Shown here: positions 1 to 7,556 of the stretch, piece by piece
Position numbering within the stretch: position 1 is the stretch's first letter
How the letters are laid out: every line of letters starts with the position of its first letter
Assembly: GCA_945906945.1 (NCBI GenBank)
Contig: CAMDSZ010000003.1
Span: 1-43,476, forward strand
Length of the DNA stretch: 43,476 nt
Source: Akkermansia muciniphila
Lineage (GTDB): Bacteria > Verrucomicrobiota > Verrucomicrobiia > Chthoniobacterales > Chthoniobacteraceae
Direction of reading: 5' to 3'
Program-made: the position numbers and the translations under genes
Notes under the pieces: generated by a model
Database searches by the model: none
What the model was told of the DNA's origin: nothing
The model's input: only the letters and a program-made list of their open reading frames with translations

Positions 1-395
1 CCGGAAAGCATCTGCATCGAGCCTGCGGGATGTCCTGCGGCCTTCTGGTTCATCGAGCGCAGCACCGTGAGCTTGTCCGCGATCTTAGCTTGCAAGGGCA
101 GCAATTCGGTAAAATGAAGCCCGGGTACTTTTGTCTGGATGGTCTTAAACGGGCCGCGGTATTCGGAGCCGATATCGGGTTTTGGATCGTACGTATCGAT
201 ATGCGAGCAGCCGCCCGGCTTCCACACCATGATCACGGCGGTGCGCTCTGAGTTGGTCTTCGATGGGGACGCTGCGCGCATCCGCAGCAGCCCTGGAAGT
301 CCGAGTGAGGCGAATCCCGTCAATCCGATGCGCATGAATCCTCGACGATCAAGAGGGCCGCGGCAGTTGGAAAAAATATGTGAATGCTCCGACAT
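1..395 (-). CDS. DUF1501 domain-containing protein (partial, N-terminal part)
   Basis: The minus-strand frame opens with ATG at 395-393 and runs off the left edge of the window, giving the first ~131 residues. The N-terminus carries a twin-arginine-like stretch (DRRGFMRIG at about residues 16-24) followed by a hydrophobic segment, as in DUF1501 proteins, which are probably exported in folded form. The next conserved stretch, KPGGCSHIDTYDPKP (about residues 60-74), is the hallmark metal-binding-like region of DUF1501, an alkaline-phosphatase-superfamily relative of unproven function. It is the fourth gene of the minus-strand operon after the DUF1549/DUF1553, PPC-domain and cytochrome-WD40 genes, which is the usual partner order in Planctomycetes and Verrucomicrobia. 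No Shine-Dalgarno sequence is seen. The C-terminus and full length cannot be judged. Confidence 0.85.
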   Translation of the reverse strand, partial: MSEHSHIFSNCRGPLDRRGFMRIGLTGFASLGLPGLLRMRAASPSKTNSERTAVIMVWKPGGCSHIDTYDPKPDIGSEYRGPFKTIQTKVPGLHFTELLPLQAKIADKLTVLRSMNQKAAGHPAGSMQMLS

Positions 396-465
396 AGGCT
401 TTAGGGGTGCTTGGAGTTCTTGTGGAGGGTAGTTCCCGGAAATGAAAAAGATAGTCCGCAGGTAT

Positions 466-1377
466 TTATCGATTGCCGAAGGTGGCGAGTTCCTTGCCCG
501 TGGCAGAATCCCAAACGCGTAAAGCGCTGTCTTCGCCGCCGGCGACGATCACGTAAGCCGTGTGGGCGCTCGCGGCCGATTGCATGAAATCGGGAAGCTT
601 TGTCATCGCCCGCACTTCGGTGCCATCGTCCGAGACGATCCGGACTTGGTTGTCGCCGCAAGATGCGACGATCTGGCTGGTGGCGCCCATGTACGGGAGG
701 GCGGTGACCTCTTTGCTCCACCCAACGATCTTCTTTTTGCGTTCCCCCGATTCCATGTCCCATACGTTGACAACGCCGCCTGCGCCGGAGGTCGCAAGCG
801 GCTTGTCATCCGCACGGAAGTAGACGCTCAGGACGTGGTGTGTGTGCGCTTCAAGTGCATAAACCTGTCTCCCTGTCGCAATCTCCATCACTTTTGCGAG
901 CCGGTCCGCGCTGCCGCTCCCGATCCACTTGCCATTGGAAGAAAAGTCCAGCGCCAGTACCGAATCCCTGTGCTTGTCTCGCCACACAGCTGATAGTTTT
1001 CCGGAGCCAACTTCCCACAAGTGCACGTCGCCACTAAGCGAAAACTCGCCGCTGCCGGTGGCGAGCATTTTGCCATCCGGACTGAAACGCACCGCGCTGA
1101 CGCGTTCTGAGATGGATTCATCTCCGGACGAGGGAACAAGCGCCGGACCCGAGTCGCCGCCTTTGCGAATCGTGTCGGGTGTCCCAAGATTCAGCCCTGA
1201 TTCAGAGCTTGTTTTATTGTGACACGAAACGCAGTTCGATTCGAGTGCGGGAAAGACGTCCTTGTAGAAGTCCAACTCCTGCGCGTACCCAATCCCCGCA
1301 GGCCACAGAAACGCAAACACCCAAGCCATCACGGCTGGGGTGCTCTGCTCTTTGGTGCCTTGGGATTTGTCCAACAT
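466..1377 (-). CDS. c-type cytochrome (PSCyt1-like) / WD40 repeat protein, apparently internally deleted
   Basis: 303 residues. A hydrophobic export segment (AWVFAFLWPAGIGYAQ, about residues 18-33) is followed by a cytochrome domain with one heme motif CVSCH near residue 49 and the family text SGLNLGTPDTIRKGGDSGPAL. After about residue 85 the sequence jumps directly into a WD40 blade (VSAVRFSPDGKMLATGS), and roughly five WD40-like repeats follow to the end, with HTHHVLSV and VNVWDMESGE typical of this family. The part of the cytochrome domain that normally carries the MPP axial-ligand motif and the WI-QGA end is absent, as are the first repeats. Homologues I remember are considerably longer, so I infer an in-frame internal deletion. 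It lies 21 nt downstream of the PPC-domain gene and 70 nt upstream of the DUF1501 gene. Heme ligation and function are uncertain. Confidence 0.8.
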   Translation of the reverse strand: MLDKSQGTKEQSTPAVMAWVFAFLWPAGIGYAQELDFYKDVFPALESNCVSCHNKTSSESGLNLGTPDTIRKGGDSGPALVPSSGDESISERVSAVRFSPDGKMLATGSGEFSLSGDVHLWEVGSGKLSAVWRDKHRDSVLALDFSSNGKWIGSGSADRLAKVMEIATGRQVYALEAHTHHVLSVYFRADDKPLATSGAGGVVNVWDMESGERKKKIVGWSKEVTALPYMGATSQIVASCGDNQVRIVSDDGTEVRAMTKLPDFMQSAASAHTAYVIVAGGEDSALRVWDSATGKELATFGNR

Positions 1378-1398
1378 TACTTTTGCATGAGTTCGGAG

Positions 1399-3564
1399 TT
1401 ATTTCGTCGCAGCCGGCTTGATGCGCACGCGAATCGGCTCGGAGAAGACGATGTCAGCTATGTCTTTTGGCGGCTCTGCTGCAGGTGTCGCAGCAGCAGG
1501 TGTTGCCTCCTTCGTGGCCTTCGGCGTGTCACCGGCTTCGCCCTTGACGGTACTTGCCGCTTTTGAGGGCGCAATGGATGCGAGTTCCGCGGGCTTTTGC
1601 GGGGCGGGCACGGACGGATACTTCGCAACGTAACCGCCGTGAACCGAAAAGGCGTACTCGCCCGGAGGTGTCTTGAGCGTGGCGAGTTCAAGCACAACCT
1701 CTGTTTGGGCGGTTTTTGCAGGGACGTCGAACGGCTTGATGCCTGCAAAGTCGAGTCCCAGCGGTTTGAGCTTGATTGAGCCTCCCGAGAAATCGCCACG
1801 CCATACAAGGTTCAACGGAATGGTCAGCTTTTCGCCCTCCGTCGCCTCCCAAACACGGTCTTCAGCGGGCCGGATGCTCAGGGGAGTGAGTTCATCGCCG
1901 CCGACAGAGACGGGAGTGTCCGCGAAAAGGCGCGGAGTGGGTGTTTCCTGGCTCGCATCTTTGACAGGCCAGACCATCGAGGCTGTGGGGCAGTCGCGCA
2001 CCAACTCCGCGCCGTTCACGTTGGCGCATCCGAGGATCTTGCCAAGCGCCATACCGCGCGGCGCATCATCGTCTGCAGTGATAAGAACCGTCCCTACATT
2101 TTTTCCGGCTGGAATTCTAAGGCCACTCGCGCGAACGCCCGGAGGCAGTCCGTCCATGCTTAGTGTGATTTCACCCTCGAACCCGTCTCTGCGAACCGCC
2201 ACGACTTCCATCGCCATAGTGACGCCCCTCCGTAGTGCGATCGGCTTTGAGACGGCGTTTCGATCGCCGTTGCGCAACTCCATGTGCAAGGCCCACGCCG
2301 CCAGCGCAAAGTCGGGCAGCGCCTTGCGGATCATGAGGGCATAGGTGTGGTGGGGCTCGGCACGTGTGGCACCGAACAAATCTCGTATTTGGATGCGATG
2401 AATGCCGTCCTCTTTGATTTCCATTTTGCCGAGGACGTCCGCAGATCCCATGTCGTACGGAGGGCCGTCGTACGCATAGCCATTGGATGAAAGCTTCACG
2501 GGACTGCTGATGTCGTTCAACTCGACGAGATCTTTGAGTTTCTCGGATGTACCGTCTTTCACGACGTGTTGAACGAGCACGAATGGATCGGTCGGGGAGC
2601 CGCGTCGCTCCGAGACGGTTTCGATCCACCAGACCTCGCCCTTTTTCGCTTCGAACTCGTACGTGTCGACATCGCCAGCTGTCGCAAATGCGCCTTCAAT
2701 AGTGCAGGGGAGGGAGATTTTTTGCGCCTGCGCGTGGGTGTTGTTCGGTTCGGTCTCGCTGAGGCGGAGGGACGGTGTGTGGTGCTCGCCCGGGAGCGAG
2801 GCTGCGGAAACAGACTTTGTTCGGGGATGATAAGTGACGGTATCCGACGCCCCGAGCTCTTGGATTACGAGACGGTAAAAATTCTCCGCGCCCCCCTGGA
2901 AAGTCAGTCCGTGCACTTTGATCACATAAGTGCCGTCGGCGGGCGCGGTGAAATCTAGAAACCCTGTACGCCGGTTCACCAAGAGGTCGCGTCCGGCTGG
3001 ATCCGCGACAATCAGCACGGGAGTGAGTTTGGAATCGATGCCGGAAGTGGCGCATTCGATTACGTAGCGGTGACCCTTGGTTGTCTGGATCGAATAGTAG
3101 TCGACTGCCTTTGTTGTGGTGGTTGCGTTGCAGATAGAGTTGGCCGGGAGCGGCAGTGCGGTTTGCAGCGTGGTGTTGGGCTTTTCACGAACAACCTCGT
3201 CCAGGGTGTGGATGCTGAAAGCGCGTGACGAAGAAATACCGCGCTGTGTCATCACTCGCGCCTCGCAGATTTGTGGTGTGGCGTCTGGCGCGATACTGAC
3301 AACAAATTTGTTCTGCACCACAAGGCCCTCAGCGTTTCGTTTCGGCACGGCCGATACTTTTGAATAGGAAAACTGGAGCTGCGCTTCCTCAATGTGTTCT
3401 CCGGTGACGGTGACTTCGACAGTCGTTCCGGCTTTTGCGCCCATCGGCATGGTGGTCAGCAGGCGCGGAGCCGGTAGAATCACGAGTTGCGCGTGGCTGT
3501 GCGCGATGCAGCCGAATCCCAGCGAAAGAGAGGCAAGGGCGGTTGGTATGATCCGTGTGTTCAT
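1399..3564 (-). CDS. Exported PPC-domain (pre-peptidase C-terminal-like) protein
   Basis: 721 residues from ATG at 3564, which gives a clean signal peptide (MNTRIIPTALASLSLGFG ending near AHSHA). A longer upstream reading exists to 3726 but would overlap the preceding gene and bury the signal. The mature protein starts with the typical LPAPRLLTTMPMGAKAGTTV stretch, an Ig-like fold, then PPC-like beta-sandwich modules (DYYSIQTTKGHRYVIE...; later SETEPNNTHAQAQKI...DVDTYEFEAKKGEVW). The C-terminus is a low-complexity Ala/Pro/Lys/Thr tail with the final strand VFSEPIRVRIKP. Proteins of this kind sit in verrucomicrobial and planctomycetal operons with DUF1549/DUF1553 and DUF1501 genes; the role is unknown, probably periplasmic carbohydrate or cell-surface binding. 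No protease active site is evident. It begins 10 nt after the stop of the upstream gene. Confidence 0.8.
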   Translation of the reverse strand: MNTRIIPTALASLSLGFGCIAHSHAQLVILPAPRLLTTMPMGAKAGTTVEVTVTGEHIEEAQLQFSYSKVSAVPKRNAEGLVVQNKFVVSIAPDATPQICEARVMTQRGISSSRAFSIHTLDEVVREKPNTTLQTALPLPANSICNATTTTKAVDYYSIQTTKGHRYVIECATSGIDSKLTPVLIVADPAGRDLLVNRRTGFLDFTAPADGTYVIKVHGLTFQGGAENFYRLVIQELGASDTVTYHPRTKSVSAASLPGEHHTPSLRLSETEPNNTHAQAQKISLPCTIEGAFATAGDVDTYEFEAKKGEVWWIETVSERRGSPTDPFVLVQHVVKDGTSEKLKDLVELNDISSPVKLSSNGYAYDGPPYDMGSADVLGKMEIKEDGIHRIQIRDLFGATRAEPHHTYALMIRKALPDFALAAWALHMELRNGDRNAVSKPIALRRGVTMAMEVVAVRRDGFEGEITLSMDGLPPGVRASGLRIPAGKNVGTVLITADDDAPRGMALGKILGCANVNGAELVRDCPTASMVWPVKDASQETPTPRLFADTPVSVGGDELTPLSIRPAEDRVWEATEGEKLTIPLNLVWRGDFSGGSIKLKPLGLDFAGIKPFDVPAKTAQTEVVLELATLKTPPGEYAFSVHGGYVAKYPSVPAPQKPAELASIAPSKAASTVKGEAGDTPKATKEATPAAATPAAEPPKDIADIVFSEPIRVRIKPAATK

Positions 3565-3574
3565 GGAGGGGGGC

Positions 3575-5776
3575 TCAGTGGTTGTAGAGAAATTCCTTGG
3601 TATTGCACAAAGCCCAGAGGATGTCTTCGTAGCCGATCTTTTTACTGGCCAGCGCATCAAGCGGAGCGCCCTCCGCACTCGTGCGCGGGACCGCAAGATG
3701 TGCCAGCGCCGTGGACAGCTCGGCAACCCTTGGTTCCCGGCAGAATGTCAGCACATAAAGATCTCGCAGATTGTCCTCGTCCGTCTTCTCGGATTTCGCG
3801 AGCTGATCAGCGCGGCCGCTCGGCTTATTGAGCTTCGTCTTGATGTCGGCTGCATTCATGAGGTGCAGGCTCTGCGATAAATTTGGAGCCTGCACGCGTT
3901 CGCACTCGCAAACGCTGTCTCCCTCAGGGCGCCCGAAAACGGTGAGAAAGTACGATGCCTTGTTGTAGCTGTTGTCAGGAAGCGCGATGGCCCGTGTGCC
4001 CGAAGGCAGATCCGAAAAATCCGTGGTCGTATCGGCGACACGGTCAATGCTGTCGAGTAAGACTTCGGCGTTGAGGCGACGCGGATAGTAGTGAGAAAAG
4101 TTTTGCCTGTCGGCGGCGTTTTGATCGTTGCTCGCCGAGCTGAGCCGGTAGGTGTTGGAGCGGGTGATCGCAAAAACAAGCGCTTTCAGATCGTACCCGC
4201 TCTCGGTGAAATGCTGCGCGAGCGCGTTCAAGAGCTCTGGGTTTGAGGGTGGATTGGATTCACGCATGTCGTCCTCTGGCTCCACGAGCCCGCGGTTGAA
4301 AAAGTGTTTCCAGTATCTGTTCACAAGAGCCTTTGCGAAAAACGGGTTGTCCTTTGAGCTCATCCAGTCTGCAAGCTGCAGGCGCGGGTCCTCGTCGGGT
4401 GAGATGTCCTTTTGCACGGCGCCCAGTCCGACGGGTTTGACCGGTTCCTTGGTCTTCTTGTGTTCGGTCTGTGCGACGCCGCGTTTGTGAAAGATAAGCG
4501 ACTGGCCTGCCGTGGCGGTGGGTCGTCGGCCAATCTGGCTGAAGAAGGCCGAGAGCCCGTAGTAGTCCCTCTGGCTCCAGCGCTCAAATGGGTGGTGATG
4601 GCATTGCGCACATGTCATGCGCACACCGAGAAAGAGCTGGGAGACGTCCTCGAGTTGTTGCTCGGGCGTTTTTACTTGGTTGTACCAAGCCACGGGAGGG
4701 TTCGATACCGGGTCGCCTGTGGCTGCCAGCAGTTCGCGCACCATCTGGTCGTAGGGCTTATTAGCCAGCATCCCGTCGCGCACCCATGAGTGGAACGCGA
4801 AGCTCGCCTTGGTTCCCTTGTCGATGCGTTTGTTCCGCAAAATCGCGGCCCATTTGTTTGCGAAGAAATCAGCGTATTCGGACGTTTCAAGAAGTGATTG
4901 AATGAGCGTGTCCTGCTTGTTGTCCGATTTGTTCTCCAGAAAAGATCTGGTTTCCTCCGGAGTGGGCAGGCGCCCAGTGATGTCGAGGCTTACGCGGCGC
5001 ACAAAAGTAGAGTCGTCCGCAATCGGCGAGGGCGGAATTCCAAGACGCTTGAGGTTGGCAAAAACAAGCTCGTCCACGAAGTTGCGCGTAGCCGGCAAAT
5101 TTTCCACCGGAGCTCCCAGCGGAATTGAGGCGGCGTGCACCGCCACGAGGTTCTGATAACGCACCATCACCGAAACGTTTCCGGGCAGATCCGAAAAGCG
5201 GATCAATCCAGCCTCGTCTGCGGACGCCAAACTCTTGTCGTTGGGTTCGTAGATCGCAAGGCGTGTGACATCCCGAACGTGGCCGTCCGAAAAGTGCGCT
5301 AGCACTTTGAGCTGCTGCGTGGATCGCATCTGGCTTGTGGACGCGGCGGGCGAGACTTCCAGGCGGGTCATCCTTGGATCTGATTCGCGCCCGTAAACCA
5401 TCCCCTGTGAGATCCAGTCCACGATCAAACGGTGTCCGGCGCTGCCCTGCGGAAGTTTGTTGCCGCCTCCGTGCGGAGTGGCGTTGCTGGCCTTGAGCAG
5501 CAGCAGACTCTGCTCCGGAGCGTTTGGAAAAATCCGGCGTCCATGCCCTTCCTTCACAATGTGCTCGTAGTCCTCTTCTGGTTCGTAGCCGAAAAGCGAA
5601 AGTCGAAACCCGTTTTGGCCGTTACCGGCCTTTGCGTGGCAAGCGCCCGCGTTGCACCCTGCCTTAGTGAGGATGGGGGACACGTCGTTGATGAAGGTGA
5701 GGGGGCGCGCGGGTTCGGCCGCGGCCGAGGAAACGGCGGCTATCAGGGCGAGACTCAGCGAGGGGAACAAGCGCAT
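3575..5776 (-). CDS. DUF1549/DUF1553 (PSCyt2/PSD1) domain cytochrome-like protein
   Basis: 733 residues with a signal peptide (MRLFPSLSLALIAAVSSAAA). A first heme-like motif of spacing C-x4-C-H (CNAGACH, residues 41-47) is characteristic of this family. A Big_2-like bacterial Ig segment follows (about residues 140-225), then DUF1549 (FVDELVFANLKRLG through SLDITGRLPTPEE), a second cysteine motif CAQCHHHPFERW near residue 390, and the DUF1553 domain (LQLADWMSSKDNPFFAKALVNRYW to the C-terminus). Domain order and length fit planctomycetal/verrucomicrobial PSCyt2-PSD1 proteins, which are thought to be exported and possibly redox-linked to polysaccharide metabolism; no reaction is established. It is the first gene of the four-gene minus-strand operon. 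No Shine-Dalgarno is seen; a TATACT box lies 9 nt before the start codon. Confidence 0.9.
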   Translation of the reverse strand: MRLFPSLSLALIAAVSSAAAEPARPLTFINDVSPILTKAGCNAGACHAKAGNGQNGFRLSLFGYEPEEDYEHIVKEGHGRRIFPNAPEQSLLLLKASNATPHGGGNKLPQGSAGHRLIVDWISQGMVYGRESDPRMTRLEVSPAASTSQMRSTQQLKVLAHFSDGHVRDVTRLAIYEPNDKSLASADEAGLIRFSDLPGNVSVMVRYQNLVAVHAASIPLGAPVENLPATRNFVDELVFANLKRLGIPPSPIADDSTFVRRVSLDITGRLPTPEETRSFLENKSDNKQDTLIQSLLETSEYADFFANKWAAILRNKRIDKGTKASFAFHSWVRDGMLANKPYDQMVRELLAATGDPVSNPPVAWYNQVKTPEQQLEDVSQLFLGVRMTCAQCHHHPFERWSQRDYYGLSAFFSQIGRRPTATAGQSLIFHKRGVAQTEHKKTKEPVKPVGLGAVQKDISPDEDPRLQLADWMSSKDNPFFAKALVNRYWKHFFNRGLVEPEDDMRESNPPSNPELLNALAQHFTESGYDLKALVFAITRSNTYRLSSASNDQNAADRQNFSHYYPRRLNAEVLLDSIDRVADTTTDFSDLPSGTRAIALPDNSYNKASYFLTVFGRPEGDSVCECERVQAPNLSQSLHLMNAADIKTKLNKPSGRADQLAKSEKTDEDNLRDLYVLTFCREPRVAELSTALAHLAVPRTSAEGAPLDALASKKIGYEDILWALCNTKEFLYNH

Positions 5777-5785
5777 TCCAATTTA

Positions 5786-5791
5786 AGTATA
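5786..5791 (-). promoter_or_regulatory. Candidate -10 box immediately before the DUF1549 gene
   Basis: Read on the minus strand, TATACT ends 9 nt before the ATG at 5776. A transcription start about 7 nt downstream would leave a leader of only a few bases. No convincing TTGACA-like -35 was found at 16-18 bp, so the call rests on the hexamer and its position. Confidence 0.25.
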
Positions 5792-5849
5792 CCGAATGCA
5801 GGGCGGGCACTTAGGTTTGTTTTTTACGGGAAAACAGGTTCAAAAAAGC

Positions 5850-5855
5850 TATAAT
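5850..5855 (+). promoter_or_regulatory. Candidate -10 box in the 272-nt divergent gap upstream of the ZIP-cNMP gene
   Basis: The 5777-6048 gap separates divergent genes. A perfect TATAAT occurs at 5850-5855 without a recognisable -35 at normal spacing. If used, the leader would be about 190 nt and would include a small ATGGCC/GGCCAT hairpin (about 5905-5925) and a GAGCCG...CGGCTC pairing nearer the gene. No known riboswitch consensus was recognised in this leader. Confidence 0.25.
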
Positions 5856-6048
5856 GTAAGTTGCGTGGAGCGCAGGCCTCTCAGGCGTTTGGTAAACGGT
5901 TGAAAATGGCCACTTCAAACGGCCATGCGGCCCGCCCGCCCCATGGGAAGCCCGCGCTTTGGTGATTGCCGAGGGGTGCCGAGCCGCTTTAGTTTTGCTG
6001 GTCGGCTCAGTCTTACTTTCGGCAAACGCCCTAACCTAAACATTTGTT

Positions 6049-7431
6049 ATGATTACATTCCTTGCTTCGACCTCGCCTGCCGAGGGTGAAATGGCTCTTT
6101 CTGCTACCCGCGTGGCGATGGCCGCGGGTCTTGCCGTTGCCGCGATGGTTTCTGTGGTGATCGGGGCTTGGTTGGGCCTCACTTTTAAGGCGAGCGAGAA
6201 GCTGATCGCGAACATTCTCGCTTTCGGGTCCGGCGCATTGGTGAACGCCCTGGCCATTGACCTAGCCTACGGGACGACTGAACACCTGGTCCACGAGGGC
6301 GTCTCTAATATCCAGGCCTGGGCGATCGTCGCGGGTGGGTTCCTCGCAGGCGGTTTGGTCTATTTCACATGTAACCGTTTGGTTGCGAGTCACGGTGGCG
6401 CTGCGCGTCACAAGACCACAGCCCGCCAGTTCGCTCTGGATTTGAAGCGCGAGGAGAGCGCCGGCCTGCTGCAGCGGCTCGGGCAGAACGCAGTGTTGCG
6501 CTCCCTGCCGCCCTCGGAGATCGACGGGCTGCTGCCGTACATCCGCGATTTTCATCTCGATCAGGGCAAGTACCTCTTCAAGCAGGGGGATCCCGGTGAC
6601 GCCATGTATTTGGTGGAAGATGGCAGTCTCGGCGTTTTCATTCGGAACGATGCGACTCCCGAGGGTGACGGCAAGAAGATCGCGGAGATCAAAAGCGGTG
6701 ACATTGTTGGTGAGATGGCGCTTCTCGGTGCGGGTGTGCGTAACGCAACAGTCCTCGCACAGGCGCCCGTCGATGCGATGCGCATCGAAAAGGAGGACTT
6801 TGATCATCTGCTTCAAGTGTCGCCGCAGATGAAAGCGGCGGTAAAGGATCTCGCCGAGCATCGGACAATGGACAGCATCAAACAGCAGGCTGGAATGCTC
6901 GATAGCGCTACGTGGGCGAAGATGGCTACGGCGAGCATCCGTCAGTTGAGTGCTGGTGAAGTGGAAGCGGCGCTGGCCGAGCACGGCGGCGGCAATCCGA
7001 TGGCGATTTGGATCGGGAACATTCTCGATGCCATTCCCGGCTCACTGGTGATCGGAGCGACATTCGTTGGATTCGCAAAATTTAACCCGACGCTCTTGAT
7101 CGCGATCTTTCTGGCAAACTTGCCTGAAGCGATGGCGAGCGCGCATACGATGCGTCAAGCGGGTTACAGCAACCTCAAAATCTACACGCTCTGGGGATCG
7201 CTCCTGTTCATTGCTGCGGGCTTTGCAGCGGCCGGCAACCTCCTGCTTCCGATAATGCCGGTTCAGGTGCTGGGTCTTTTCGAGGCGATTGCCGGCGGCG
7301 CGATTCTGGCGCTGGTGGCGCAAGTGATGTTCCCGCACGCCTACGAGGAAGGCGGTGACGTGGTGTCGCTCTCGACCATCGGTGGATTCATCGCTGCATT
7401 CTTCCTTACCGCGATGGACATGAAGCACTAA
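6049..7431 (+). CDS. ZIP-like metal transporter with inserted cyclic-nucleotide-binding domain
   Basis: 460 residues in three parts. Residues about 20-108 hold three membrane helices (a GLAVAAMVSVVIGAWLGL helix, then NILAFGSGALVNALAIDLAY and AIVAGGFLAGGLVYF). Residues about 140-265 form a cyclic-nucleotide-binding domain: FKQGDPGDAMYLVEDGSLGVF, then the phosphate-binding-cassette-like GEMALLGAGVRNATV (221-235) with Arg231. Residues about 320-457 hold five more helices. The membrane halves resemble ZIP/ZupT transporters: TM4-like GNILDAIPG (323-331) and TM5-like ANLPEAMAS (356-364) correspond to HNxPEG motifs in which the histidine is Gly or Ala but N324, D327, N357 and E360 remain. The cNMP module sits in the cytoplasmic loop between the halves, so nucleotide-gated cation transport is inferred; the substrate is unknown. 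It is monocistronic, convergent with the next gene. No Shine-Dalgarno. Confidence 0.8.
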   Translation: MITFLASTSPAEGEMALSATRVAMAAGLAVAAMVSVVIGAWLGLTFKASEKLIANILAFGSGALVNALAIDLAYGTTEHLVHEGVSNIQAWAIVAGGFLAGGLVYFTCNRLVASHGGAARHKTTARQFALDLKREESAGLLQRLGQNAVLRSLPPSEIDGLLPYIRDFHLDQGKYLFKQGDPGDAMYLVEDGSLGVFIRNDATPEGDGKKIAEIKSGDIVGEMALLGAGVRNATVLAQAPVDAMRIEKEDFDHLLQVSPQMKAAVKDLAEHRTMDSIKQQAGMLDSATWAKMATASIRQLSAGEVEAALAEHGGGNPMAIWIGNILDAIPGSLVIGATFVGFAKFNPTLLIAIFLANLPEAMASAHTMRQAGYSNLKIYTLWGSLLFIAAGFAAAGNLLLPIMPVQVLGLFEAIAGGAILALVAQVMFPHAYEEGGDVVSLSTIGGFIAAFFLTAMDMKH

Positions 7432-7556
7432 AGTTGCGGCGCGCAGTAGCCCTCCGCAGCGCACGATCACGGGATGGCGCGCTTCTGCATGCGGTGAAGA
7501 AATTCCAACAGTCAGTAGCGGTAGCCTCGATGGAGGCGTGTTCCTCAAGCCCTGGG

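Noticed and set aside
5856-6048. Possible metal riboswitch in the leader of the ZIP-cNMP gene
   Set aside because: Small hairpins are present, but no manganese, NiCo or other metal-riboswitch core was recognised.
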